Below, piece by piece: positions 6,717-14,228 of a DNA stretch of 14,228 bases. The first letter of the stretch is position 1; every line of letters starts with the position of its first letter. This DNA comes from an uncultured Clostridia bacterium (GTDB lineage: Bacteria; Bacillota_A; Clostridia; TANB77; CAG-508). The notes under the pieces are model-generated. The model was not told the origin of the DNA. It saw nothing but the letters and a program-made list of their open reading frames with translations, and searched no databases. The DNA is taken from NCBI GenBank assembly GCA_944393165.1, contig CALXZF010000150.1, positions 1 through 14,228 of the forward strand, in the 5' to 3' direction. Both the position numbers and the translations under genes were made by a program.

Positions 6717-7637
6717 CTACACTATTTCTCTTTTTAAAAGCCCTTCTTTGATACTACCAATTCCTATAAACTCTTTTTCATGGTTATATATTCTATATAG
6801 TCCTTCTTCTTCATCAAATGAAAGTTTTACGCCATTAAGAAATAGCTCTAGTTTTCTATTGTTTAAGCATATATTATTCTCTTTTCCATATGCAAGTTTG
6901 AAAAACTCTTCTATAGAAATAATGTGATTTAACAAATAATCTTGATTATCTATATTTTGTTCTAAATCATTTATTGTTATACTATTTTTTATGTCAAAAG
7001 TATAGTTTGTTTTTGCTCCATTAGCATTATTAAGAATCCCTATCTTGGTTCTGTTTAACTCTTTCATAAAACCAATTGTTCCTAAGCTTTTTGCTATATC
7101 TTCGCATAAGCTTCTAATATATGTGCCTTTTGAACATTGCACTGTAAAACTTATTGTGTTCTCATCTTGATATATTCTAGTTAATTTTATATCATATATT
7201 TCTATATCCCTTGGTTCTATTTCTAATTTTATATCTTTTCTAGCATATTCATAAAGTTTTTTTCCTTTTACCTTAATTGCTGAATACATTGGTGGAACCT
7301 GTTTTTGTTTTCCTATAAATCCATTTAGCACTTGTGCAACATTTCCTTCATTTAAAATACTTTTATCCACATTTTGCACTTCTAGAATATTTCCTTCTGC
7401 ATCAGCAGTATCTGTTTTCTTACCTAATTCTAATATGACTTCATATTCTTTATCATGGCCGATTAAATAATATGAAAGCTTCGTTCCTTTTCCTATTAAA
7501 ATTGGCAACAAACCTGTTGCATTGGGATCAAGTGTTCCTGCATGTCCAACTTTAACTTTTAATAGATGTTTAACTTTATTTACTACATCATGTGAGGTAC
7601 ATTCTTTTGGTTTGTTTATTAGAATTATTCCGTCCAA
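6717..7637 (-). CDS. truB: tRNA pseudouridine(55) synthase TruB
   Basis: TruB converts U55 in the T-loop of tRNAs to pseudouridine. The 306-residue protein opens MDGIILINKPKECTSHDVV, the canonical TruB start. It has the catalytic motif GHAGTLDPNATGLLP with nucleophile Asp37. Further family motifs are KEYEVILELGKKTDTADAEG, QVPPMYSAIKVKGKKLYEYA and CSKGTYIRSLCEDI, followed by a C-terminal PUA-like domain ending near EGLYRIYNHEKEFIGIG. The start is TTG 7637 behind AGGAGG (complement of 7645-7650). The following gene in this conserved cluster is often ribF; here a 6S-like RNA and prmC follow instead. Confidence 0.96.
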   Translation of the reverse strand: MDGIILINKPKECTSHDVVNKVKHLLKVKVGHAGTLDPNATGLLPILIGKGTKLSYYLIGHDKEYEVILELGKKTDTADAEGNILEVQNVDKSILNEGNVAQVLNGFIGKQKQVPPMYSAIKVKGKKLYEYARKDIKLEIEPRDIEIYDIKLTRIYQDENTISFTVQCSKGTYIRSLCEDIAKSLGTIGFMKELNRTKIGILNNANGAKTNYTFDIKNSITINDLEQNIDNQDYLLNHIISIEEFFKLAYGKENNICLNNRKLELFLNGVKLSFDEEEGLYRIYNHEKEFIGIGSIKEGLLKREIV

Positions 7638-7955
7638 ATTTTCTTCCTCCTTGCCAATCGTATTTGATATTTCATTTGCATAAACACAATATTTGCTATA
7701 AATACAATTAAATTATATTTTCAGCTAGGCCAATACTTATAAAATGACCAGAATATTATTTTATAAAATATACGAATATTAAATTTTATCTTAATAATTA
7801 TCGAATATTTTATAAAACTTAACTCTGATCTATTTTAATCTATGTTATATGTTATTCTTTTTCATACAATTATCAGTATGCTCTCTGTTGATTAAACAGT
7901 TATAGATTGTTGTAGTATTTTCCTTTAATATAATTATCAATGTCTTTTCTGGATA
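7638..7955. other. AT-rich spacer between nrnA and truB, no gene recognised
   Basis: This 318-bp stretch has no credible reading frame. It contains three GAATATT copies (7751, 7774, 7803) embedded in related segments. GAATATTATTTTATAAAA (7751-7768) and GAATATTTTATAAAA (7804 onward) look like degenerate direct repeats about 52 bases apart around the palindrome TTTTATAAAA. Near the nrnA end a weak CTGTT/AACAG hairpin occurs, with no T-run behind it, so I cannot point to a terminator. A truB promoter may lie here, but no match is good enough to name. The truB ribosome binding site is at 7641-7650. Confidence 0.4.
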
Positions 7956-8906
7956 TTATAGCACTGCTTTTACTTGTCTAAGGATTTTCTCTTTTGCTTG
8001 CTCTATACTACATTGCATAGTAGCACCAGCAGCATGTGGATGTCCTCCACCACCAAGTAAAAGGCATACATCTGAAACATTTACATACTCGTTTGACCTC
8101 ATAGAAACTTTACATCCGCCTTCTATTTCGCGTATAAATATAGAAACTTCTACACCTTCTATATCTCTTCCAGTTTCTACAATTCCTTCATGGCTTCCAT
8201 TTTCATAATTTACTTTTGCTTCATCTTCTCTAGTAATATATGTAAATGCAACTTTTCCGTCTTCTAAAAATTCTAGTCTGTTTGCTGCAATCCTGCTTAA
8301 TTCAAAACTAGCTCTAGATTTAGTCTGTAAAACTTTTTTATATATTTTAGATACATTGATTCCTTTACTTAATAAGCCAGCAACAAATTCAAATGTTTCT
8401 GCGGTAACTCCTGAATACTTAAATCCACCTGTATCTGTAATTATTCCAGCAAGAATACATGTACCAATTTCTTTAGTCACATCTACTTTAAAATATTCAA
8501 GAATAATTAAAAGTATTTGTGCACAAGCTGGTGCATCGGGGCTCACATAGTTATAATCTCCAAACATAGTATTTGTGCTATGGTGGTCTATACAAATTTT
8601 TACTTTTGCATTTTCAAAATAACTTGCAAAGCCATTAAGCATTTTAACAGTTGCACAATCTACAGAAATTGCCAAATCGTATTTTTCAATGCTTGATTCT
8701 TTCTTAATCTCATCAGTCCCTGGTAAAAATTCAAATGTTCTTGGGTATTCCGGAATAATTATATCAGGATTTTTTCCCATTTGTTTTAATGCAATATATA
8801 AAGCAAGCCCTGTTCCAATTGCATCTCCGTCAGGATTTTCATGTGTTAATATAACAATGGAATCAGCTTTATTTATTTCTTCTAAAATATTATCTAAAGT
8901 ACTCAT
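7956..8906 (-). CDS. nrnA: DHH/DHHA1 phosphoesterase, NrnA-type nanoRNase/pAp phosphatase
   Basis: NrnA-type enzymes degrade RNA oligonucleotides of two to five nucleotides and dephosphorylate 3'-phosphoadenosine 5'-phosphate. The 316-residue protein has the DHH domain metal motifs in order: THENPDGDAIG (His22, Asp26, Asp28), SVDCA (Asp83), IDHHSTN (Asp107, His108, His109) and IITDTGGFKYS. The C-terminal DHHA1 domain ends with the substrate-binding LLLGGGGHPHAAGA (glycines at about 285-288). I start it at ATG 8906, five bases after GGAG of GAGGAG (8912-8917); an in-frame GTG at 8912 overlaps that site. It begins 18 bases after the rbfA stop, so the two are almost certainly cotranscribed. This rbfA-nrnA-truB order is common in Firmicutes. 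Confidence 0.94.
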   Translation of the reverse strand: MSTLDNILEEINKADSIVILTHENPDGDAIGTGLALYIALKQMGKNPDIIIPEYPRTFEFLPGTDEIKKESSIEKYDLAISVDCATVKMLNGFASYFENAKVKICIDHHSTNTMFGDYNYVSPDAPACAQILLIILEYFKVDVTKEIGTCILAGIITDTGGFKYSGVTAETFEFVAGLLSKGINVSKIYKKVLQTKSRASFELSRIAANRLEFLEDGKVAFTYITREDEAKVNYENGSHEGIVETGRDIEGVEVSIFIREIEGGCKVSMRSNEYVNVSDVCLLLGGGGHPHAAGATMQCSIEQAKEKILRQVKAVL

Positions 8907-8924
8907 TTGCACTCCTCTTTCTTT

Positions 8925-9302
8925 TTATACTAAATTATCATCGTCGCTGTTACTATTTACTTTAAGCTCCTTTAAAATAGAATCAATCCTTGCACCATAT
9001 TCAAGCGAATCATCTATTTCAAATGTTAATTCTGGAGTAATTCTCAAATTTACAGTTTTTGCTAGTCTTGACCTTATAAATCCCGAAGACTCCCTAAGCC
9101 CTTCCATAGTTTTCTTTATATTCTTTGAATTTAAAATACTAACATATACTTTAGCATATTTAAAATCAGGAGTGATTTTCACTTTAGTTACACTTAGCAT
9201 GCCTGTAACATTTGGATTCTTCAATTCATAGTTAAGTACTTGACTTAACTCTTTTTTCAATTCCTCATTTATTCTATTTAATCTATCCTCATTCTTAGGC
9301 AT
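8925..9302 (-). CDS. rbfA: Ribosome-binding factor A
   Basis: RbfA is a small KH-fold protein needed for late 30S subunit maturation and 16S rRNA 5'-end processing, especially in the cold. The 125-residue protein begins MPKNEDRLNRINEELKKELS. It has the family features DPRL-equivalent NPNVTGMLSVTKVKITPDF, AKVYVSIL, LRESSGFIRSRLAKTVNLR, and the C-terminal PELTFEIDDSLEYGARID. ATG 9302 follows AGGAGG by seven bases. An in-frame extension to a TTG at 9344 runs into a repeat array and is not credible. It normally follows infB closely; here 324 bases with two repeat arrays separate them. Confidence 0.96.
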   Translation of the reverse strand: MPKNEDRLNRINEELKKELSQVLNYELKNPNVTGMLSVTKVKITPDFKYAKVYVSILNSKNIKKTMEGLRESSGFIRSRLAKTVNLRITPELTFEIDDSLEYGARIDSILKELKVNSNSDDDNLV

Positions 9303-9317
9303 ATCTTTTCCTCCTTC

Positions 9318-9430
9318 TGTCGTTTTGCTGTCGTTTGGGGACAAGCCTTAAAACGACAACTTTGTCGCTGAGGGACAGGCCTTGAAACGACAACTTTGTC
9401 GCTTGGGGACAGACCTTGAAACGACAACTT
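9318..9430 (+). repeat. GGGACA-headed 34-bp hairpin repeat, copy 2 (array A2)
   Basis: Units start at 9337, 9371 and 9405 (period 34; the third is truncated at 9430), each GGGGACAGGCCTT-like followed by AAACGACAACTTTGTCGCT. They are preceded by TGTCGTTTTGC-TGTCGTTT (9318-9336). The block is the same as that at 4417-4506 but in the opposite window orientation. In both, the first unit has CCTTAAAACG and the second CCTTGAAACG, and both begin with TGTCGTTT before GGGACA. It lies just upstream of the rbfA ribosome binding site, antisense to the direction of transcription. Confidence 0.85.
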
Positions 9431-9505
9431 CACTGTTTTCACATTACATCTAGACTGCCCTATTATCCCATTACCTTGTTAACTTTTGAACTTAAAGAAG
9501 CATCT

Positions 9506-9610
9506 CCATTTGACCAACTTCTTGGACGAAATGGAGTGTCCCATTTGACCAACTTCTTGGACGAAATGGAGTGTCCCTTTTGACCAACTTCTTGGCTAAA
9601 ATGGAGTGTC
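9506..9610 (-). repeat. 35-bp tandem hairpin repeat, three units (array B)
   Basis: Three units of exactly 35 bases run 9506-9540, 9541-9575 and 9576-9610; the first two are identical over their whole length. Each holds CCATTTGA-CCAA-CTTC-TTGG-ACG-AAATGG, a nested hairpin (CCATTT/AAATGG outside, CCAA/TTGG inside), then AGTGTC leading into CC of the next unit. The third unit changes both arms to TTTT/AAAA, which keeps the outer pairing. On the minus strand each unit is headed GGGACACTCC or GGACACTCC, resembling the GGGACA head of family A. The interval 9431-9504 between the two arrays shows nothing I recognise. Confidence 0.85.
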
Positions 9611-9626
9611 CCCTTTGTTCACGCGC

Positions 9627-12560
9627 TTATCTTTTTACTTCCTCCATAACATAAACTTCTATGATGTCCCCTTCTTTTATGTCATTATATTTCTCTATTT
9701 GAATTCCGCATTCAAATCCTTTTGTAACTTCTTTTACATCATCTTTGAAACGCTTTAATGAAGCAAGTTTTCCGTCATGTATTACTACATTGTCACGAAT
9801 TACTCTTACTCCTGCATTTCTTTCTACTTTTCCGTCTAATACATATGCACCAGCAATTGTTCCAACACTAGAAACTTTAAATGTTTGTCTTACTTCTACA
9901 TTTCCTATAACTTTTTCCTCATATACTGGGGCAAGCATTCCCTTCATTGCTGCTTCTACATCTTCTATAGCATTGTATATAACTGAATATTGCTTGATTT
10001 CTACGCTATCTTTTTCAGCCATATCTTTTGCTTCTATGCTTGGTCTTACATTGAATGCTATTATTATTGCTTTTGCTGCTTTTGCAAGTTGTACATCTGA
10101 TTCTGATACAGCACCAACAGCTGAATGTATAACCCTAACTCTAACTTCTTCATTAGATATTTTTTCTAATGATTGTTTTAATGCTTGTGCAGTTCCTTGT
10201 ACATCTGCTTTAACTATTATATCTAGTTGTTTTAAGTTTTCGCTTTCCATTCTTTCGAATAAGTTGCTTAATGTTACTTTACTTTGTTCTGCTATAGCTT
10301 TTTCTCTTTCTTGGCGTTTTCTTCTTTCAACTAGATGTTTAGCCATTTTCTCATCTTTAACTTCGTAGAATGTATCTCCAGCTTCTGGTACATTTGTAAG
10401 TCCCATAATTTCCACTGGCGTAGAAGGGCCGGCTTTTTTAATTTTTTGTCCTTTATCATTTCTCATTGCTCTTATTCTACCAATAGATGTTCCCACAACA
10501 ATTGTGTCTCCTACATCAAGTGTTCCTCTTTGAACTAACATTGATGCTATTGGTCCTTTTGCTTTGTCAAGTCTAGCTTCTATTACAGTACCTTTTGCTT
10601 GTTTTCTTGGATTTGCTTTAAGTTCTTTTACATCAGCAACAAGTAATACCATTTCTAATAGATTTTCTATATTTATATGATTTTTAGCTGATATTGGAAC
10701 AAAAATTGTGTCTCCGCCCCATTCTTCTGGAACTAGTTCATATTCCATTAGCTCTTGTTTTATTTTTTCTACATTTGCACCTGGCAAATCTATTTTGTTT
10801 ACTGCTACTATGATTGGTATTTCTGCAGCTTTTGCATGGTTAATTGCCTCTACTGTTTGTGGCATTACACCGTCATCTGCTGCAATTACTAAAATTGCTA
10901 TATCTGTAATTTGAGCACCTCTTGCTCTCATGCTAGTAAATGCTTCATGTCCCGGTGTATCTAAGAAAGTAATTTCTCTTCCATTTACATTAACCATATA
11001 TGCACCTATATGTTGTGTAATTCCTCCTGCTTCTCCTTCAATTACATTAGTGCTTCTTATTGCATCAAGTAAAGAAGTTTTACCATGGTCAACATGACCC
11101 ATTACTACAACTACTGGTGGTCTTGGCTCTAATTCATCTGCTGAATCTTCTGTATCATCAAATAAGATGTCTTCTTCTTTTACTTCTGTCTTCTTATTTG
11201 CAGTAATTCCAAACTCACTTGCAACTAAATATGCAGTATCAAAATCTATTGTGTTATTTATAGTTGCCATTATTCCTAGACCAAATAACTTTTTAATTAC
11301 TTCTGCAGAAGTTTTTTTCATTTCAGCTGCCAAATCTTTTACAGTAATATTTTCTGGAATTGTGATTTCTTTAAGTTCAAATATTTTTTGTTTGTTTCTT
11401 TCTCCACTGTCTTTTTGAACTTTCTTTTTATTTCTTTTACCTCTAGCTGTTGTTAAATCATAATATTCTAACATTCCGCCGTCTTGTTCGGTGAACATAT
11501 TTGATAATTTATCAACTTGTTTTAAATCTTTTAATTTTCCACTATCAAATTCATCAAATTGATTATTTCTTCTTGATCTATTTCCTTTTTTGTTAGATTT
11601 ACTATCATCATATCTGCTATTTGCTTTTTGTTTATCGATAACTTTGCTACTATAATCTCTTTGATTTTCTTTTTCTGGCATTTCTGTTGCCATTATGTTT
11701 TTAATGTTTTTATCAATTCCCTTTTCGTCTAAAGACCTTCTGCCACCAAATCTTCCGGCTTGGTTATTGTTTCTAAAATTATTATTACCAGTTCTATTAA
11801 ATTTATCATTATTATTTCTGTAATTTTGGTTTCTATCATTATTTCTATAATTATTGTTATTATTGTTCCTAAAGTTATTATTTCTATTATTAAAGTTAGG
11901 TCTATTGTTGTTTCTATAATTATTATTTCTATTTTCGAAATTTTTATTTTGATTATTTGTTTTTGTAGTACTTTGCATATTTTCTTCTTTTACACTAGCT
12001 TGGCTTACTTCATTAACAGAATTTTCAGGTTCTTTTTTTAACTCAGTCTCCTTACTGCTTTCTAACTTCTCCTCCACTATTTCTTTCTTTTCTTCTACAA
12101 CTTCCTTTTTAGGTTCTTCTTTTGGTTTTAATCCGAAAAGCTCACTAACAGTAAGCGGTTTGGTTTGCTTATTTCTATATACAATGTTGTAGTCTTTTTT
12201 ATTAGTTCTTTCCACAAACCCTATACCTTTTTTTCTATTTTCTTTTGCTCTGTCTTCCTCTTCCTTTTTTTCATCTTCTTCTGCGATTATAACTTCTCTT
12301 CTAATAATAACAGGAGTTTCGCCTTTTTTCTGGTTTGAAGAAGTAGTCTCTTTTTTATTAGATTTGTTCTCTTTTTTCTCATTACCTTTATCGGAATTAT
12401 TATTTACTTTTGCATTCTTTTTGATTATTTCAGCTTGTTCATCGCTGACTGCACTTAAATGACTTGTTACTCCAATTCCTAAATCATTTGCTATTTGTAT
12501 TACATCCTTACTTGTTAAACCTACTTCTTTTGCTATTTCGTGTATTTTTATCTTACCCAA
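9627..12560 (-). CDS. infB: Translation initiation factor IF-2
   Basis: IF2 is the GTPase that positions fMet-tRNA on the 30S subunit and promotes subunit joining. The 977-residue protein has an N-terminal IF2N domain ([15 protein letters not shown], residues about 1-50), a charged Lys/Glu linker and an Asn/Arg-rich segment (about 202-267). A second IF2N domain ([16 protein letters not shown], about 399-455) precedes the G domain. GTP motifs are GHVDHGKT at 488-495, DTPGHE from 534, NKID at 588-591 and a SAK motif. The beta-barrel domain II, domain III and the C-terminal fMet-tRNA domain follow (ending [14 protein letters not shown]). It is longer than Bacillus IF2 (about 716) mainly because of the linker. 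I start it at TTG 12560, eight bases after GGGGG of GGGGGTGA (12566-12573); an ATG at 12575 lies at the start of that site and would add five residues. The gap to ylxQ is 37 bases. Confidence 0.97.
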   Translation of the reverse strand: MGKIKIHEIAKEVGLTSKDVIQIANDLGIGVTSHLSAVSDEQAEIIKKNAKVNNNSDKGNEKKENKSNKKETTSSNQKKGETPVIIRREVIIAEEDEKKEEEDRAKENRKKGIGFVERTNKKDYNIVYRNKQTKPLTVSELFGLKPKEEPKKEVVEEKKEIVEEKLESSKETELKKEPENSVNEVSQASVKEENMQSTTKTNNQNKNFENRNNNYRNNNRPNFNNRNNNFRNNNNNNYRNNDRNQNYRNNNDKFNRTGNNNFRNNNQAGRFGGRRSLDEKGIDKNIKNIMATEMPEKENQRDYSSKVIDKQKANSRYDDSKSNKKGNRSRRNNQFDEFDSGKLKDLKQVDKLSNMFTEQDGGMLEYYDLTTARGKRNKKKVQKDSGERNKQKIFELKEITIPENITVKDLAAEMKKTSAEVIKKLFGLGIMATINNTIDFDTAYLVASEFGITANKKTEVKEEDILFDDTEDSADELEPRPPVVVVMGHVDHGKTSLLDAIRSTNVIEGEAGGITQHIGAYMVNVNGREITFLDTPGHEAFTSMRARGAQITDIAILVIAADDGVMPQTVEAINHAKAAEIPIIVAVNKIDLPGANVEKIKQELMEYELVPEEWGGDTIFVPISAKNHINIENLLEMVLLVADVKELKANPRKQAKGTVIEARLDKAKGPIASMLVQRGTLDVGDTIVVGTSIGRIRAMRNDKGQKIKKAGPSTPVEIMGLTNVPEAGDTFYEVKDEKMAKHLVERRKRQEREKAIAEQSKVTLSNLFERMESENLKQLDIIVKADVQGTAQALKQSLEKISNEEVRVRVIHSAVGAVSESDVQLAKAAKAIIIAFNVRPSIEAKDMAEKDSVEIKQYSVIYNAIEDVEAAMKGMLAPVYEEKVIGNVEVRQTFKVSSVGTIAGAYVLDGKVERNAGVRVIRDNVVIHDGKLASLKRFKDDVKEVTKGFECGIQIEKYNDIKEGDIIEVYVMEEVKR

Positions 12561-12597
12561 TAGCTTCACCCCCATTAATTATTTTTATAATTTCATT

Positions 12598-12873
12598 TTA
12601 AAAATTTTTATCTTTTACACCTATTATAGCTTTATTTGATTGCCCTATTGCTTTACTGAGCTCATCTATTGTCAAAATTTCAAACATAGGAATATTTTTT
12701 GCTTTACACATACCCTCAAAGTTTGTTTTTGTTTTCGTAGATGCATCTTTTGCAATAATTATTAATTTTATTCTATTTTTCTCTATATCTTGTATACACA
12801 TTTCAGTTCCAAAGCTTACTTTGCCCGCTCGCCTTGCCAAACCTAACAATCCACATATTCTGTTATTTATCAA
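12598..12873 (-). CDS. ylxQ: L7Ae-family ribosomal/RNA-binding protein YlxQ
   Basis: YlxQ belongs to the L7Ae/L30e family of kink-turn RNA-binding proteins; its exact cellular role is not settled. The 91-residue protein carries the family signature LLGLARRAGKVSFGTEMCIQ, then IKLIIIAKDASTKTKTNF and the C-terminal IDELSKAIGQSNKAIIGVKD. The frame has two successive TTG codons, at 12876 and 12873; I prefer 12873 because it lies eight bases after GAGG of AGAGGTG, the spacing seen for neighbouring genes. The start overlaps the 3' end of ylxR, whose stop is at 12863-12865, so the two are probably translationally coupled. Position between ylxR and infB is the standard order. Confidence 0.9.
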   Translation of the reverse strand: MINNRICGLLGLARRAGKVSFGTEMCIQDIEKNRIKLIIIAKDASTKTKTNFEGMCKAKNIPMFEILTIDELSKAIGQSNKAIIGVKDKNF

Positions 12874-13123
12874 CAATTACACCTCTTAAACTATCATAAA
12901 TTTCTTCAGCTATTTTTGTTTTAAATGTTCTTTCTAATCTCTTAGATTTAATTGCTTTTTCCAAGCACTCGATATTGTTACATATATATGCACCTCTGCC
13001 ATTTGCTTTACCGGTTTTATCTACAGAAATAATTCCTTCTTTATTTTTAACAATTCGTATTAATTCTCTTTTATCTTTTTGAGAATTGCAACCAATACAT
13101 GTTCGTTCTGGTACATTCTTCAA
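12863..13123 (-). CDS. ylxR: YlxR family RNA-binding protein
   Basis: YlxR (RnpM in some literature) is a small RNA-binding protein encoded between nusA and infB. The 86-residue protein shows the signature PERTCIGCNSQKDKRELIRI near its start, and GKANGRGAYICNNIECLEKA further on. The first has the Cys-x-x-Cys pair and the second the GRGAY motif. I start it at TTG 13123 (MKNVPERTCIGC), because AAGAGGGA lies about six bases upstream. A longer reading from TTG 13162 would add thirteen residues but has no ribosome binding site and would begin two bases after the nusA stop. Its 3' end overlaps the ylxQ start. Confidence 0.92.
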   Translation of the reverse strand: MKNVPERTCIGCNSQKDKRELIRIVKNKEGIISVDKTGKANGRGAYICNNIECLEKAIKSKRLERTFKTKIAEEIYDSLRGVIVDK

Positions 13124-13164
13124 ACAAAATCCCTCTTCCTCTATTTTATTCAGCTTGCCCAATA

Positions 13165-14228
13165 TTATTCTTCTTCATTTTCTGCAGTTTCTTGTTGTTC
13201 TTCATTCATTTTTGCTAACATTTCTCTAAATTGAGATTCACTCTTTATATCTATTTTCCAATTTGTAAGTCTTGCTGCAAGTCTTGCATTTTGTCCAGAT
13301 TTACCAATTGCCAATGATAATTGGTCATCCCTTACAATAACTTGTGCAAATTTTTCTTCTGGCTTAACATCAACTGCCATTACTTCTGCTGGAAGTAATG
13401 CTGCAGAAATATATATTGCTGGGTCTTCTGACCATTCTATAACATCAATTTTTTCTCCATTTAATTCATTTATTATGTTTTGAATACGGATACCTTTTTG
13501 TCCAACACATGAACCAACCGGATCAATGTTTTCATTTGGAGAATATACTGCAACTTTACATCTATTGCCTGGATCTCTAGATACACCTTTTATTTCTATT
13601 AATCCTTCATAGATTTCTGGTATTTCTAATTCAAATAATTTTCTAACGAAATCATTATGTGCCCTTGAAAGAATTACTTGTGGAGCTCCTTTTGTACCTC
13701 TTTCAACATCTAAAATATATCCTCTAATTTTATCGTTTACTTTATATTTTTCTGTTGGAATTTGCTCCTTAACTGGCATAACACCCTCAAGTTTTCCTAA
13801 ATCAACTACAACAATTCCTCCGTCTGCTTTTTGAACTATTCCAGAAACTATTTCGCCTTTTCTTTCATTGAACTCATCAAATAAGAAATTTCTTGATTCT
13901 TCTCTAATCTTTTGGATAATTACTTGTTTTGCAGTTTGAGCTGCAATTCTTCCAAAGTTTTTTGGAACTTGCTCTATTTCAGCTTTATCCCCAACTTCTA
14001 ACTTTTTATTTATTTTTCTTGCATCATCCAAACAAATTTGTAGTTTGCTGTTTTCAACATCTTCTGGTTTTTCTACAACATCTTTTTCTGCATATACATG
14101 AATTTCTCCTGTTTCTTTATCCATAGTAATTCTTACATTGTCTGCAGAATCAAAATTTCTTTTATATGCTGTAACTAAAGCTGTTTCTATAGCTTCCAAT
14201 AATATATCTTTCTTTATTCCTTTCTCTT
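13165..14228 (-). CDS. nusA: Transcription termination/antitermination factor NusA (5' end outside window)
   Basis: NusA binds RNA polymerase and nascent RNA and modulates pausing, termination and antitermination. The visible 353 residues continue in frame to the window edge (EKGIKKDILLEAIETALVTA), so the true start, perhaps 15-20 residues further, lies beyond 14228; the internal TTG at 14199 is not the start. After the RNA-polymerase-binding N-terminal domain comes the S1 domain (KGEIVSGIVQKADGGIVVVD and onward). KH1 and KH2 follow (GSCVGQKGIRIQNIINEL; LSLAIGKSGQNARLAARL). The protein then ends in a short acidic tail, as in Firmicutes NusA, without the C-terminal repeats of E. coli. It leads the nusA-ylxR-ylxQ-infB cluster; rimP would be expected just outside the window. 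Confidence 0.96.
   Translation of the reverse strand, partial: EKGIKKDILLEAIETALVTAYKRNFDSADNVRITMDKETGEIHVYAEKDVVEKPEDVENSKLQICLDDARKINKKLEVGDKAEIEQVPKNFGRIAAQTAKQVIIQKIREESRNFLFDEFNERKGEIVSGIVQKADGGIVVVDLGKLEGVMPVKEQIPTEKYKVNDKIRGYILDVERGTKGAPQVILSRAHNDFVRKLFELEIPEIYEGLIEIKGVSRDPGNRCKVAVYSPNENIDPVGSCVGQKGIRIQNIINELNGEKIDVIEWSEDPAIYISAALLPAEVMAVDVKPEEKFAQVIVRDDQLSLAIGKSGQNARLAARLTNWKIDIKSESQFREMLAKMNEEQQETAENEEE

Noticed and set aside
9303..9344. Longer RbfA beginning at TTG 9344
   Set aside because: The extension translates repeat-array DNA and the rbfA ribosome binding site; ATG 9302 has an ideal AGGAGG upstream.
9318..9610. CRISPR array
   Set aside because: The units follow each other directly with no variable spacers, each array has only about three units, and no cas genes are present.
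9745..12041. Several plus-strand open frames antisense to infB
   Set aside because: They are Ile/Ser-rich mirror images of the conserved IF2 coding sequence, without ribosome binding sites.
13124..13162. ylxR start at TTG 13162
   Set aside because: It has no ribosome binding site and adds a non-conserved N-terminal extension; TTG 13123 has AAGAGGGA at good spacing and matches family length.

Overview
The window is AT-rich chromosomal DNA with Firmicutes gene content and order: spoVG, whiA, murC, the nusA-ylxR-ylxQ-infB-rbfA-nrnA-truB block, and a 6S-like RNA. Strong GGAGG-type ribosome binding sites precede nearly every gene. Together this suggests a low-GC member of the Clostridia, perhaps an uncultured gut lineage. 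That placement is inference; there is no 16S or other decisive marker here.

Layout. The left end holds the 3'-truncated spoVG on the minus strand. It diverges from murC on the plus strand, which has a textbook promoter. Behind murC lies a stand-alone family-51 peptidoglycan glycosyltransferase. A strong bidirectional hairpin terminator (2774-2838) closes this short plus-strand cell-wall unit against the convergent minus-strand genes. Everything from 14228 down to 2990 is on the minus strand, in transcription order: nusA (5' end outside the window), ylxR, ylxQ, infB, rbfA, nrnA, truB, a probable 6S RNA, prmC, whiA, hemW. This is the conserved transcription/translation-initiation cluster. It covers elongation/antitermination (NusA), initiation factor IF2, 30S maturation (RbfA), tRNA psi55 (TruB), nanoRNA and pAp turnover (NrnA) and release-factor methylation (PrmC), followed by the WhiA regulator and the HemW radical-SAM chaperone.

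The genes are ordinary housekeeping genes; the unusual material lies between them. Four intergenic stretches carry short tandem arrays with nearly the same period (34-36 nt) but different sequences: D (2841-2962), C (4236-4377), A1/B-type hairpin arrays at 4417-4506 and 9318-9430 (family A), and 9506-9610 (family B). Family A occurs twice, in opposite orientations, with the same order of unit variants, so it appears to have moved as a block. One copy supplies the last codons and stop of whiA. Families A and B share an architecture of a GGGACA head plus a small hairpin. No transposase is present in the window.

Other notable points: seven of the twelve genes with a visible start are best read from TTG; IF2 has a long Asn/Arg-rich linker; the 6S-like RNA ends only a few bases before the prmC ribosome binding site; and the glycosyltransferase ribosome binding site can be masked by an upstream segment.
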